Part shown: positions 42,860 to 55,129 of the stretch, piece after piece
Numbering within the stretch: position 1 is the stretch's first letter
Layout: every line of letters begins with the position of its first letter
Assembly (NCBI RefSeq): GCF_004664715.2
Contig: NC_051071.1
Span: 62,001 to 126,000 of the forward strand
Direction: 5' to 3'
DNA: 64,000 bases
From: Peromyscus leucopus
Taxonomy: Eukaryota; Chordata; Mammalia; Rodentia; Cricetidae
Notes under the pieces: model-generated
The model's database searches: none
What the model saw: the letters and a program-made list of their open reading frames with translations, nothing else
What the model was told of the DNA's origin: nothing
Translations under genes and position numbers: made by a program

Positions 42860-45139
42860 GCAAACCAGCTTGTGTATTTTCACTTAATTTTTAACCTTTG
42901 TATAAGTTTTAAGCTCTGCTTGATCTTTAAAAACTTGTAAATCAGGTGCTTTAAGGGATATAACTGAGAAAGCCACCGACCACATATCCAACCTCCACAA
43001 AGGACCCTAAGCACACCTTTCTCTCGAGGAACCCATGCCTGTGTGGGACTGTGTGGTTCTTTTCTTAGACGGCTCCAGACCCGCAGTAAACTCCACCAGG
43101 CTGGTCCTGAAGTTCTTTTCTGCAGCATAGTCAAGACCACAGCTTTAGCTGGGTGGAGGTTCCTGAGGAGCAGGCCCCTCAGCTGGTGGCAGGGCTGGTC
43201 TGGCAGTCCCACCCTTGCCATACTGCATATCACTCGTGTTTGCTATGTGCTGCTCATCTGGAGGTTCCTGTGTCCCATGCTCTTGCCCCTGGACCGTCGC
43301 TGTCTGGAGATGGCGGTCCATGCTGACCAGTCGGGGGTGCTAAGCAGAGCTGCCTACTGGTGCACCCATATGTATCTCCCATCCTGGGTGGTGGGATTTG
43401 GTGGTGACTGGTTCCCCACAGTGACCATTCTGGTACCTGTGGGCTTCTAGGACCTCACTGTCAAGCATCTCACAGCCCCGTGTCCTGTGTCACCCTGTGT
43501 CCTGAGGTCTCTCCGATGGGGCTGGTTGATGGATGGGCAGGCACTCAGAGGCCATGGCTGTGACAGCCTAGAGCAGGTAGGCTGGGGTTCACGCCACTGT
43601 CACTGGTTAGGCCTGAAACATTCTCTATTGATCTCTTGGGGTCTTCATGTTTCCCTTAAGAGTGAAGACAGGCAGTGCCCACCCATGACTAAACCCATTG
43701 GGCTAGGCTCCTGGACAAGGAGACACTTGGAGGCAGGGCTTTGGTGGCACAATGGAGGCTTCCAAGCACACCCCTGGTCACTATCACTCTGACCCTGTGT
43801 GGCCCTTTCTACAAACTTTTCTGTGAGCCTCACCTGCCTCCCAAGTTATCAGAGCTGCGTTGGCTTGGAGGACCTAGGCGAGCTGGTCTCAGAGGCTGAA
43901 GTTGAAAACAGGGTGCTCTGAAGGACACTCAGAAGCCTCTACTGCCAGGGGGTGCCCCTTCCTCCAGGGGCCCTGTGCTGCTGAGAGCCGTGTGCAGACC
44001 CTCTGCCTCCTCCCCCTCTCTTCCCCCTGAGCATAACACTCACCCACATCACACAATTTCCTGTCCTCTCACACCCAAAGGGACAGATTCTAGCTCATCT
44101 GCTGAGGAGGTGAGGGGGCTGGTCTCTGCTTCCCCTGGGGTCCTCCCATTTGCTTCTGAGTTCTGACTGAGACATGTCTGGAGCCACCTTAGAGGCTGGA
44201 GATGGGGTCCAGACAGGGGGAGTGTCTAGGAGGTAGGGGTGTAGCTCCCAGACCTAGAGAGAGGTGCAGGCTGCTCCCTGTGTCTAAAGATGCTGACTCT
44301 GTGTTATGTAACAAAACAGAATCATTTCTAGGAACAAGCTGTGAAATTCTAGTTTGCAAACCTGTCTCCATAAATCTGAAAGGCATGTTCAATCCAGGCC
44401 CAAACAAAACACACTCAACTCCCTGGATCTGAACCTCACAGTGGATGATGAGGCCAAGGAGCGACCTGAGGTGCAGAGGCCGACGGTGGTAGCTGGACTC
44501 TTCCCTGGAATGGTGAACCACAGGCCCTTGCAGACGGCAAGAAAAACCCCAAGCCATTGCTCCCATTTCTGCCTGACCACCAAACCACTGTGCCCAGAGG
44601 TGCCCCACATCTCCTGTAATCCCAATGCCACCCACCAGAGATGGTGCCAAGCATCACAGGCTGAGGGGCAGTCCCTTCTGCATCATAAATAATAGACAAG
44701 ATCTAGAGCAGATCTCAAACTCTAGGGAAACATTTTACCTATCTTGACCCCCTGGCTGCTAAGGACCTTGCAAAGGAGATGAACAGAGTGAGGTCACACC
44801 CACCCTGGGGCCCACCCCAGACACCTCCAAGCTCTTCAGCCAGCTGGAAACTCACAGGAAACTGTGCTTTGGTTTACCTGTGATTTCATTTCATAGGCAC
44901 CAGTGATCACATCAGTGACCTGGGAGATCCACCCATCCTGCCCCCTGACACTGGTCTGCTCAGCCTCTAAGAGGAAGAGGGGTTCGACATCCAGTCCTCT
45001 GATCCTGCTTTGGTCTTTCTCATGACAACATCCTGAAGGCACTTTGAGTCCAGTCACCAGTCTCCTTACAGGTACTCAAGATAATCTTGCATCTCTGGAG
45101 ATTGTGAAAACTTTAGGGGTGTTGTGCCAAAGGCAAGGA
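42860..45139. other. Unassigned sequence
   Basis: Frames of 135 (43043-43450) and 153 codons (44189-44650, minus) resemble nothing known. No transposon recognised. Confidence 0.45.
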
Positions 45140-45225
45140 AGAGGATATACATATAAATCATATACATATACATCAGATACATATACATATACATATATAC
45201 ATACACACATACACATGTTTCACAG
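45140..45225. repeat. (TATACA)n low-complexity tract
   Basis: ATACATATAAATCATATACA and ATACATATACATATACAT variants running into ACATACACACATACACATG. Confidence 0.9.
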
Positions 45226-46214
45226 TATCACAGCTGTATGAAAGAAGTCTCTGCCCGCAACCAGGGCAGTGTCCATCCCTGTCTGCAGTTCCTCTAGGAC
45301 AAATTCCCTCCCCTCAGCCATCACCCCAATAACCCCCTCCCCCATCCCATCTTCCCAGGCCACCATGCAGCTTTTCTGACAGGCAGGTATGACCATAGCT
45401 ACTTCCTTCGAGTCTTGCCCAAGCCCTCGTGAAGCAGGCTCCCCGGTTGCTCAGACTGGCCCTCCCCATCCTTCCCACAGTGCTTCCTTACTCCGTGCCG
45501 AAGTCCTCCATCGCCTGTCATTTCTCGGGTCCAGTCACTTACTGCTTGGTTGCTTGTACCAGATGACTGTTCACTGCAGTGGTCCAGAGCAGGCTTCAGG
45601 AGCAGCTGAGTGAGCTGCAACCAAGGAGAACAGGGAGGGGACCCCAACACACACCAGCTTATGGGGTCTGCAGAGGAACCCAGCGGGGAGGCCCCTGGTG
45701 ATGTCGTACAGATGAGGAAGCTTCCCAGGGTACCTGACTGGGGCCTATGAGGTCATCCTGCACACCTGCACGCTGACCCCTGCGTCAGCACTCATGCTGT
45801 GTCCTCCTGCCCCCAGAGCTGGAAACCTGTGGAGCCGGGACTCGCCTATGAGCCTACCTAACCCAGGGTGCTCGGCTTCCCATGGGATTTGTGGTTCCCA
45901 CCAGGAAAGGTCCCAGGTCACACGAATCAGCTATCTTGGCAAAACAAGCTCAGAGTTTCAGCATTCACTGTGTCCTGCACCAGGTGGTGGGCATGGCTGT
46001 GCTCTTGGTGAAGTCCAAGTCTGGTGTGGTGTGAGAGCAGAGGGTGAGCTGTTTGTGGATCGGCTTCACCCTCATGAGGAGCATGGAGGTGCCCACAAGC
46101 AGCTGAGGTCTAAAGGGAGACGGCAAGAGGGCGGGGCTAAAGGTGTGTGTGTGTGTGTTCCTTAAAGGATGTTGATGGCAGGCAGATCACTCAAGTTCAA
46201 TTTTAAGAAAGGAT

Positions 46215-46691
46215 TTAAGGGAATTTCCACTTCCAGCCAAGATGGTGAAACAGGGAGCAACTAGAAAAATTGCAATTCCAGGGCAACATATGATCCCGTG
46301 GTGTTCAGAACACAACCGTCATTCAGCATGGAGAGCCGCCATGGAGGGCAGGGGCTAGTGAGAACCAGGCCACTGCCCGGAGAGGCTGCCTAGCCACCAG
46401 TTAAGATGAGCTTTGCTTATAGACCAGCAGAAGAGACAGGACAGGACCTCACCACAGCTCAACTCACCCCGAGAAGGCAGGGATGGAGGCCAGAGCTGGC
46501 AAGATCACAGCCAGAAGCAGCCGGCAGTCACTGTTAAGTGCGGACAGCAGTGAGAGGCCGTCAAAGTGACAGTTGCCAAAGCTGCTTCTGGGGAACGAGG
46601 GCAGTGGTGAGGAGCGGAACTGTGATCCAGTGACTGCCGGTGACCCAAGCCAGGCAGCAAAGGTCTCAGGCTACAGAGCGTCAGCAGGGAC

Positions 46692-46734
<43 letters not shown>

Positions 46735-47230
46735 TCACAGTGACACCCAGGCCAGTTTACCAAAGAGTGGAACTGTCCTGACCTGATGTGCCTTAGCTCA
46801 ACCAGAGCCTCCAGCAGCATGGGGAACAAGAGACGCTCGAGAGACAAAGAGATGCAAACACTGGTTCAAACGACAGGAAACCAGCAAGGACAGAGTCCTG
46901 GTGGACCGTGAAGGCACTTCCCTCAGTGGCTGTGCAGGGCCCTGTCCATGACAGGCCAGGTCCTCAGTCACAAAGCAAGACTCAGGGATTCAAAATGACT
47001 CAAATCATTTCAACTGTCCTCAGTGGGATTAAATGAGAAATCGGTTTTACCAGCACAGGCTTTGGGGGAAAAAAAAATCCCTAAATATTTGTTAAATAAC
47101 CCACAGATTTCCATACTGCAGTCAGGGAGAGAGTGAGAGGAAAATTAGAATGGAGTTTGAACTAAGTAACAGCGAGGAATTTACAGACTGGAACTTTAGC
47201 ACCGTTCTCAGGGAATTCCGCAGCATTAAA
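46215..47230 (+). mobile_element. Possible L1 5' region (5' UTR into ORF1 start)
   Basis: CACTTCCAGCCAAGATGGTG at about 46229 is like the start of a mammalian L1 5' UTR. At 46819 an ATG opens a short Lys/Arg-rich frame (MGNKRRSRDKEMQ), the kind of N-terminus found in ORF1, which soon stops. A (TG)n run at 46695-46732 interrupts. I see no later ORF1 or ORF2 blocks with certainty. Confidence 0.4.
46695..46732. repeat. (TG)n microsatellite
   Basis: About 19 TG units. Confidence 0.97.
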
Positions 47231-47253
47231 ACCTTTGTATTAGCAAAGGAGAG

Positions 47254-47455
47254 GGGCTGGAGAGACGGCTCAGGGGGCCAGTGCTGCTCTTCCAGAGGAC
47301 CTGAATTTGATTCTCAGTGCCCAAGCCTGGCAATTCACAACCGCCTGTAACTCCTGTTCCAGGAGATACGAGTCCTTCTTCTGGTCTCTGCAGGTACCTG
47401 CATGCATATTCATGGCACACACACACAGAGACACACTCACATAAAGATAAGCCAA
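47254..47455 (+). mobile_element. B3 SINE
   Basis: GGGGCTGGAGAGACGGCTCA, CTGCTCTTCCAGAGGACCTG, CTGTAACTCCTGTTCCAGGA and TCTGCAGGTACCTGCATGCA, ending in ACACACACACAGAG and ACATAAAGATAAG. Confidence 0.93.
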
Positions 47456-47690
47456 GGCCCAGCAGAGGCTCAGTGGGAAAAAGCAATTGCCACCAAGCCT
47501 GCTGGTCTGAGTTAGATCTTCAGGACACACACAGTGGAAGGAGAGAATATATTCATCAAAGTTGTCCTCTGACTTCCACATGCTTTGTCTGTCGGTCTGT
47601 CTGTCTCTCACTCCATCTCTCTCTCTCTTCCTTTCCTTCTCTCTCTTACACATGATGGAATAAAATAACATAATTACAATAAATTACTAA
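47456..47690 (+). mobile_element. B2/B3-related SINE, in tandem with the B3
   Basis: GGCTCAGTGGGAAAAAGCAA, TTGCCACCAAGCCTGCTGGT, CACAGTGGAAGGAGAGAATA and AAGTTGTCCTCTGACTTCCA, with CTGT and TC runs (47588-47645) and an A-rich end. Confidence 0.82.
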
Positions 47691-47699
47691 ATTGAAAAA

Positions 47700-48984
47700 A
47701 AAAAGGGAAAGAGATGGGTCCCCATGTGCCTTGACGATCAGGAAGGCAGACGAACAGGTTGTGGCCAGTGTGATCAGAAGAACTAGGACCACGAAGCAAG
47801 AATAGAAAGTAAAGAAACGAAAACAGAAACAACAGAGAAAACCATCAAAATGATCAGATGGCTCTGTGGAAGGGGGATGAAATCCATGTCATAAGGGGAA
47901 GGAGGGAGAGGCTAAGAGCCAGAAGCAGGGACAAGGGGCCCTGCGGAACCCCACAAATGCTGATGTCTCAATGAGGGAAGACTGTGGACAAGTTTGGGTG
48001 ATAAATACAACTCGGGGGGCATGGACACAGTTCTCAAATGACACTCCCAGAGCTCCCTGAAGAAGCAGAGATGCCTGGGTGACGGAAATTGAACAGAGTC
48101 ACCCCCAGGCCAGGGGCTTCCACAGTGACTTCCAGTAAATGCTAAGGGAGGGAGAGGGTACAGTCAAATCTACTCACTGTTTTCTAAATATCCAAAGACG
48201 GAGAAACAGTTCCCATGTGGCTCCTCATAGGTTTCCTGGGATTCTGCCATGCACCAGGCTGCACAAAGCCCTGAGAGTGACATCCAGGGAAGGCATAGAG
48301 TCCTCTCTCAAGATGTTTATAAGATGACAGGGGGCCAAGGCTCTTGCAGAAGTGACAGCTGCCCTGTGAGGTTAAGAAAGGTATAGTAACTTGGACGCTG
48401 ACCCTCAGCATGTAGTGAGGCAAGATTCCCCTCATATTTGTTTAAACCTGTTGTGGAGGCATTCCTGTGACAGTGATTGTGGAGTCTGCAGAGGGTCTCT
48501 GGGTCCTGGGAGACATTAGCCTAGGAGACATAGGGAAGGCCAGGGGTCAAGAGTCAGGTGGGAACACAGGAAGTTGTTATGGATGTAACTTAGTGGAGTG
48601 CAGAATGAGAAGTGTGCTGTCAGTAGGGTTTTATGGCAAGAGGTGTTGGGTGCAGGCCCAGGTCCCAGGGGCCTTAGGAGGTCACGGTGAGCCCACTGAG
48701 GCTCTGGGTCATAGTTGGCATATCTAAGGTGAAGCCCTGGGAGGGGGACCAGGAGCAGCATGGACTGCTGGGAGCGTGGATCCACCTACACATTTCAGGA
48801 GCAGGAAGCTGGGAAAGGGAGGGAAGAGGTCCAAGTGTCTCCGAGGGTCTTGACTGATGCATGGGGTGGGAGACAGGCACCAGCGAGGCCTGGTTGGGCG
48901 TAGCCTGATGTCAGAGGGGTGTAGGTCTAGGAAGCTGAGGGGTAAAAGTGAAGGCTTTGGGAGAGAACCAGCTCGCCTCTTCAG
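47700..48984. other. Unassigned sequence
   Basis: No gene or repeat recognised. Confidence 0.45.
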
Positions 48985-49100
48985 CCCCAGGGGAGAAGCT
49001 GAGGAAAACCTGAGGGTCTAAGGAGAAGCTGTGGGGCTGGGGAGAAGCTGAGAAGTTGGGGAGAAGCTGAGGGGGTGGTGAAGAAGTTGAGGGGCTGAGG
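48985..49100. repeat. Irregular GGGGAGAAGCTGAG repeats
   Basis: GGGGAGAAGCTGAG, AAGGAGAAGCTGTGGGGCT, GGGGAGAAGCTGAGAAGTT, GGGGAGAAGCTGAGGGGGT and GAAGAAGTTGAGGGGCT recur at a spacing of roughly 18-22 bases. Confidence 0.75.
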
Positions 49101-49534
49101 GGCTGGAAGATGGCACTAGCTGGGAGTTGGGTTGAACCCGCTTTTCTGGGGACCACCGGGACCACTTACTGTGTTCAACCTGGGCTTGGTTTTAAAGTCT
49201 GCTGGGTGGCTCTCGGGCAGCCTGTGAGGAGAGGGGCAGATAAGAGAGGAGTCCATGAAAAAAGACAGGGAGGGTCACTTGACTAAGCTGTGGTCCTGGG
49301 CCATCTTGTGGCCTCACCCTCCTTCCACAGGAGGAAGTCAGCAGACAGGGGGAGGCAGGAGGCAGACCACAGGAGGGTGAAGGACTAGCCCTCTCGTGGT
49401 CCCAGGAAACCCTGGTGGCATGGATGGGCAGTGTTTCTGTTGCAGACCATTCTGGCTTTATCCAAGAGCAACTCAAAACGAAGGTCAAGATGCCAACAGG
49501 CCTGCTCCTCTGCACCCCATGCCCATCCCACGGT

Positions 49535-49870
49535 ATCCCCAGAACAACCACACCCCTTTGTATAGTCTGAATGCAGAATGTCCCCTGCAAGCCTCACATG
49601 CAGACACTGGTCGGCAGCTGGCAGTGTGGTTTTGGGAGGTTGTGGGAAACTTTGAGCACGGGGCCCAGCTGGAGGACCCACGTGCTATCGTTGTGGTGAT
49701 AGCCCTACCCAGGTGCCACCGATCAGTTTCCTGATTGCCATCATGTAACCTCACACTCCTGCCTCCACATCATGCATCGTGATTGTGTGAGACCTTCTCA
49801 AACTGAGAGCCAAAAATAAAACCCGTCTTCCTCACAGCTGTTTCTGTCAGGTGTCCTGTCACGGCGATGA
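49535..49870 (+). mobile_element. MaLR-like repeat
   Basis: AGTCTGAATGCAGAATGTCC, CACTGGTCGGCAGCTGGCAG, GGGAGGTTGTGGGAAACTTT, CTCAAACTGAGAGCC, AAAAATAAAACC and TGTCACGGCGATGAGATGAG are in the order of the rodent element at 41640-41990. Confidence 0.65.
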
Positions 49871-50199
49871 GATGAGCAGCTGACCCACCCTCCTTCCTGC
49901 ACCTTCCATATCTCACATTTCTAGACCACACAATTATCCCGTTAGCTCTGGAGGGAGGAGATTTTTGCTGTGATATTTGACATCCTCCTGTGGTGGGTGA
50001 GGATGAGCCTTCAACACACTCCTCTGCTTCCTCTTAAGATATGCACCTCACGTTTAGAGTCTCTGTCAGAACCAGGCATCGCCTCCTTCGGGGACATGCC
50101 CCACCCAAGTACGAACTGGACTCTCAAAGCCGGTCCCCACTTTCTTTCTTCAGTTGTGAGAACCAGCCAGCCTGAGAAGATCTGAGTTCTTACACAGAG

Positions 50200-50202
<3 letters not shown>

Positions 50203-50235
<33 letters not shown>

Positions 50236-50480
50236 CATGCAAGCATGTGTGAGTCTGTGTTTTCTCTCTGTGTACTGTGTGTGAGAGTGAGTCTGTTTTC
50301 TCTCTGTGTATGTACTGTGTGTGTATTAATGAGCCCGTGTTTTCTCTTTGTGTGTATCTGTGTGTGTGCGAGTGTGTGTGTGCTTTCTCTCTGTGTGTGC
50401 TACACATGCATGTTTGTGTGTGCATGCACATATACGTGTGTATTTTCTCTGTATGTATGACTGTGAGTGTGTGTGTGTAC
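50203..50480. repeat. TG-rich complex array
   Basis: A (TG)n run (50203-50231) passes into repeated blocks of GTTTTCTCTCTGTGTACTG type at about 50257, 50297, 50338 and 50384, each followed by TG-rich text. Confidence 0.85.
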
Positions 50481-50699
50481 ATGCACATTTGCACACTTGA
50501 GCTCACCCCAGAAAGAATGTCCATCTTTCTCTGTTACCCCTGTCCAACACGTGGACCCCTCCCTGAATCATAGAAAACAACAACTCTCTCCCTCCACCTC
50601 CCAGGTCAGCTTAGGCGTGGCCACGGCTGTGCCCATCTGCTCAGAAGTGTCTCCAGACCCTGTGGACCCTGGGTGGCAGTCTCTCTCCACTTGCTGTTC

Positions 50700-50850
50700 A
50701 GGCATTTTATGCCTTTGACCTTATTCAACCTCTTGCTCACTGTAGGGAGTTGCATGATACCATGACCACTTGATGGAGGGACAGACTGATTCAGAGAGGG
50801 GCGGACACCACCTTAACCCTGCACAGCTGGCAAGGGGTCCTGAACACTTC
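50700..50850 (-). mobile_element. MIR remnant
   Basis: GATTCAGAGAGGGGCGGACA, CCACCTTAACCCTGCACAGC and TGGCAAGGGGTCC resemble the reverse of the MIR core. Confidence 0.45.
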
Positions 50851-51084
50851 TTTTGGACATTTGTCATGGTGACTTCAAACCCCACAAACCTTGGCCGGCA
50901 AAAGGTGCATTGTTCAGGAAGCATGGGGCTCTCACCAACATGGGGGGCCATTTATGGGCAAATCTTTTTCTTGGGCCCAAAGAAGTGCTCAAAACTGACT
51001 CTAAGGTGCTTGTCTGAGTATGGTCTATCTGTGGTGTTAGGGGAATTCATCTGGTTGAAAAGGCCAGGACGTCATAAGGAGCTG

Positions 51085-51415
51085 AACTATAGCCCCAAAG
51101 GTGTGTCCACATGAGGCCTCAAAGCCTCACTGACCTCACTGGGGAGAAAGGTCTTTGCAGATGTGACTGACCTGAAAGATCTCAAGATCCTGGATCATTT
51201 GGGTGACTCCTACATCCCATGACAAGCACAGGTGTAGAGGAGGCCATGTGATCAGAGACCTTTTCTCCTGAGTGATGCATGGTCACAGGCTCTAAAGTGG
51301 CCTGCCTTCAGCCAAGGTCCAGCAGGAGTCCAGGAGCTGGAGAGGCAGGAAGGCCCTGTCAAGCCTTGGAAGGGACATGGCTGTCACCTCCACGTCAATC
51401 TGAACTTCTCTAACA
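51085..51415 (+). mobile_element. MLT1-like MaLR LTR
   Basis: GGTCTTTGCAGATGTGACTG, GATCTCAAGATCCTGGATCA, GGAGGCCATGTGATCAGAGA, GAGCTGGAGAGGCAGGAAGG and CAATCTGAACTTC match the layout of old MaLR LTRs. Confidence 0.65.
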
Positions 51416-51419
51416 AGCA

Positions 51420-53300
51420 TGGGCCTGAATTCTTATTTGAAGCCTCTGTTCATAGAGCCCAGAAACAGAGATCTGGGCCTGGCCCAGCCGGGACCTACTC
51501 TCTCCAGTTGTAACTGGGATGTGATAGGCTGGAGTTTCCTGAGCCCCTGGGATCTAGCCAGTACCTGCCCAGGCCAGTCCCCACTGCCTTCCCACAAGGG
51601 GTTGTGTCTGATTGCTGCCATATGTCACCCCAGGTCTCAGAAACAAATCAGAAGCTCGATGGGGTCCAGGGGCTCCTGGAACTCAGGCCCTGTGTTCTCT
51701 GAGGCTGTGGCCTTCCCTGCAGAGCCAGGGAAGCTGGTGTCCTTGAATGAGTGAGTGTCTGGGACACTACAGTCGCCGAGACAGCTCTGTCATACCTTTC
51801 CTGCTCTTTGACGGTCTGTCTTCCCACAGTCTCACTTCCCCGGTGTACAAACCTGGCCGTGGAAGTCCTTTGGTCCCCTTGACGTCACCTTGGCCCTGTC
51901 TGGCCCCTAATCACCGACAGAAGCCATACTTCAGCTTTGCCCCGGGCATTAACTCCAGTTCCCATGGCCTTCACTCATTCCGGAGCCAACCTGTGTCCAC
52001 CTTGTTCCCTGGGACTCGGTGCAGGCAGCCCCTCGTGTGTGTGACTCACACTCCTCCTGGGGGACCAAGCTGCCACCGAATGATTCACCCTGTCAAATGC
52101 TCAGCATCTGTCAGTCTTCTCACCCACTGCTATTTTTGAAACCCTGTCCTTTCCTCGCTGTAATCATTCGGGTCCGATTTGCACCAGAACTTTTAACTCT
52201 GCTCTGGATTCAACGTGTGTTGAAAAGACTGGAGCTAAAGGCTTTTGCTGAACCCCAAGTTAGATGCAGATAGACCACTCAGAGAGGGCCAGGTGCTGAA
52301 AGCCCCATGGTTCCTAGGAGCTACTACAAGGTGGAGCTGGACTTTTTGGGGGTGGGCCCAGCCACTGGAGATGAAGTTTTTCAGGCCCACGGAAGCATAG
52401 ACATCTAGACTCCAGGCATGATAGGGTGACTTCCTTTCTCCAAAGGGCCATGTCTGCCAACCACCATGTAAGCTTAGGGCTTGTTCTAGGGGGAAATAAA
52501 CTTTTGTCTTTGAGCTCGTGGGCCAAGGCAGTGGCCGTGGTGGTGGGTGACAGTAGGTGGGCACAGGGACCTGTTCTGCATCCTTGAAGTTCGGGCTGGG
52601 CCTGGGAAGCAGGGAACTTACCCAGAGTATTTTACAAGCAAGGGTCATGGGGCTCAGAGTGTGGGGCTCAGAGCTGTGGACCAGGAGAACAGGGGGAGTC
52701 TCTGAAGGAAGGAGGGACTAGTCACACACTTTCTGTCCTGGACCCCAGAAAGGCCTGGGGAACATAAGGCTTGGCCAATTCATTGGCTCCAAGGCCACAT
52801 TCACAGTTGCCCTTCAGCAAGACCAACACGCTGCTTTCCTGATACTGTTACCAAGCCTGGGAGGAGCTATGCTGGGGTCCACCTTCTGCCTCCTGCCGCC
52901 TGGTGCTTGTGTTAATTACACCACACCACAGCCCGACTCTGGCCTCCAGTTTACCTCTCTCCCAGCAGCCTTGTGATCTCAACATCATCCTCACAAACTC
53001 ACAGTTTACTCAGGACAAGAGAATGGGAGGAGTGGGACAGAGCTGCGTGAGGGAGAGCTTCAACAGTGCCCTGCCTCGGGGCCCAGCCTGTTTCCACCAG
53101 AACTCAAAGGGAGTCACTGCATGGAAGGGGGTGGGGTGCCCTGAAGCCAGTGTCCACCCTTTCTCCCTTCCTCTCTGCAGGAAAGCTGTTGATAAGGCTG
53201 GCGGGGATAGCTAGCCTCCCATGGGCAGTGGTCCCTTTTAGGCAAAGGCAAGTCTCTGGAGGGCAGGGCTGGTGGGAGTTTGGATCCAGCACGCTGGGAA
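51420..53300. other. Unassigned sequence
   Basis: No gene or repeat recognised. Confidence 0.45.
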
Positions 53301-53304
53301 GCTG

Positions 53305-53438
53305 GACCCCAGGGTCTCACCATGTAACTCTGGCTGCCTTGGAACTCACATCATAGACCAGGCTGGCCTCAAACCTCAGAGAATTACCTGCCTCTGCCTC
53401 ACCAGTGCTGGGATTAAAAGTGTGTGCCACCATGCCAT
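53305..53438 (-). mobile_element. B1 SINE
   Basis: CCAGGGTCTCACCATGTAAC, GACCAGGCTGGCCTCAAACC, GTGCTGGGATTAAAAGTGTG and CCACCATGCCATG, antisense B1. Confidence 0.85.
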
Positions 53439-53439
53439 G

Positions 53440-53590
53440 CTTTTCTTTTTCTCACTCAGCATCTCCCCATGTTTCCCTGGCTGGCCTGGAACACACTGTG
53501 TAGACCAGGCTGGACTCGAACTCACAAAGATTCGTCTGGCTCTGCCTCCCAAGTGCTGGGATTAAAGGTGTGCACCACCACTGCCCGGCA
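53440..53590 (-). mobile_element. B1 SINE, second in tandem
   Basis: TGTGTAGACCAGGCTGGACT, CAAAGATTCGTCTGGCTCTG, AAGTGCTGGGATTAAAGGTG and CACCACCACTGCCCGGCAG, directly after the first copy and in the same orientation. Confidence 0.88.
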
Positions 53591-53932
53591 GTTTATTTCA
53601 TTTATACTTCCATATCGCTGTTCATCCTCAAAAAAAAAATCAGGGAAGGAATTCAAGCCAGACAGGAACCTCAAGGCAGGAGCTGATGCAGAGGCCATGG
53701 AGGAGTGCTGCTTACTGGCTCGTTCCTCATGGCTTGCTCAGCCTGCTTTCTTATAGAACCCAAGACTGCCAACCCAGGGATGGCACCACCCACAATGGGG
53801 CTAGGCCCTCCCCCAACAATCACTAATTAAGAAAATGCCTACAACCCAATCTTATGGAGATATTTTCTCAATTGAAGTTCCCTCCTCTCAGATGACTCTA
53901 GCTTGTGATAAACCGACATAAAATCAGCCTGT
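53591..53932 (-). mobile_element. Rodent LTR-like repeat, antisense
   Basis: GGAACCTCAAGGCAGGAGCT, GGCCATGGAGGAGTGCTGCT, CATGGCTTGCTCAGCCTGCT, TCAATTGAAGTTCCCTCCTC and GATGACTCTAGCTTGTGATA, same family as 10270-10624. Confidence 0.82.
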
Positions 53933-54099
53933 ATAATCCCTCTTCTTCAGCCTCCTGAAGGCTGAGTGCTGATTACAGGTGTCCAGCACCAAACAGGCAA
54001 AGATGTAGCCCAGGATGGCCTTAAACTCATCCTATTCAGTAATCTGCCTACTGGTGTGCTCTGCCATGGCCAGCTCAGATGGAATGGTACAGTCCTCTC

Positions 54100-54100
<1 letters not shown>

Positions 54101-54188
<88 letters not shown>
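54101..54188. repeat. (CA)n(CT)n(CA)n compound microsatellite
   Basis: CA run to 54134, CT run 54138-54162, CA run to 54188. Confidence 0.97.
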
Positions 54189-54190
<2 letters not shown>

Positions 54191-54224
54191 ACAATGCTGT
54201 TAAGATTCAGTGTACATAGATCCA

Positions 54225-54470
54225 TGTGGTGAGATCCTCACCCCAGGGAGAACTTTTGGAGCAATAAGGCAATGAGGTGGACCCCTCAGGATGGGACCAG
54301 TGTCTTCATAAGGAAGCCTCAGAGCTGCCCACTCCTGTACCCTGTGAGGACACAGTGGGAAGAGGGCTGGGCACAACAAGGTCTTCACCAGAGACTAAAT
54401 CTGCCGATGCCTTAATACCAGACACCAGACCCTGAGAACTCGGTGTCTGAGTTGATCAGTCCGGGGCTTT
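54225..54470 (+). mobile_element. MLT1-like MaLR LTR
   Basis: GATGGGACCAGTGTCTTCAT, CCTGTGAGGACACAGTGGGA, TCTTCACCAGAGACTAAATC and TGCCGATGCCTTAATACCAG closely follow the MST/MLT1 LTR pattern. Confidence 0.7.
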
Positions 54471-54784
54471 GCTATTTGATGACACCAGATTAGACAAAGA
54501 CATGCACATGAAAACTGTAGAAAGGGGGAGGGGATGAGGAAGATGAGGGGGTGAGGGAAGTGAGCGAAAGAGGAAGACAAGGCAGGCATGGAGGGAGGAA
54601 GGAAGGAAGACGACACCTGGCACACACTGGCCACTGTGGAAGAATTGCTGCAGCTTTGGGGGGGCATCGTTCCAGCCTTTCTTACAGCTTGAATCTGAGT
54701 TGTCCTCCAGGGCTCTGGGAATTTTGGGGAAGTGAATGGATTCTGGGGGCTCTGGCCAATCGATGGACATTCATCCTTTGATGG

Positions 54785-55118
54785 GGTCATAAAGCAATGG
54801 CATTATTGGCAGGTGGGGCCTGGTTGGGGGAAATGGGTCACATGAGGGGTGCCCTGATGCACTCTTGTCTTTCCTTCTGTTCCCTAGCCACCAAGACTGA
54901 CAAGTTTGCCCAGCTAGCCTCACACCCACGGTGTGGAGCCACTGGCCACAGGCTGACACCCCCACAACATGGAGCCACTGGCCACAGGCTGACACCCCCA
55001 CAACATGGAGCCACTGGTCACAGGCTGACACCTTTGAAACCATGAGTCAATATAAGCAATTCTCCTAAGTCACTGATCTCAGACATTCTATCACAGCAAC
55101 AAAAGCTGACGAGACAGG
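54785..55118 (+). mobile_element. MaLR-like repeat with an internal 36-bp duplication
   Basis: GTGGGGCCTGGTTGGGGGAA at left; CTTTGAAACCATGAGTC, CTGATCTCAGACATTCTATC and ACAGCAACAAAAGCTGACGA at right are the LTR tail. The middle has been expanded (next entry). Confidence 0.65.
54935..55032. repeat. 36-bp minisatellite, 2.7 units
   Basis: Units at 54935-54970 and 54971-55006 are identical, and a partial third (55007-55032) has one change. The unit starts GGAGCCACTGGCCACAGGCT. At 36 bp it keeps frame, so it appears as a repeated 12-residue peptide in chance frames. Confidence 0.96.
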
Positions 55119-55129
55119 AAGCCTTTTAG

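Noticed and set aside
43043..43450. 135-codon frame with hydrophobic stretches
   Set aside because: No similarity to a family I know; hydrophobicity comes from T/G-rich sequence. No splice or promoter context.
46819..46905. Small basic peptide gene starting MGNKRRSRDKEMQ
   Set aside because: Better explained as the decayed start of an L1 ORF1; it stops after about 30 codons.
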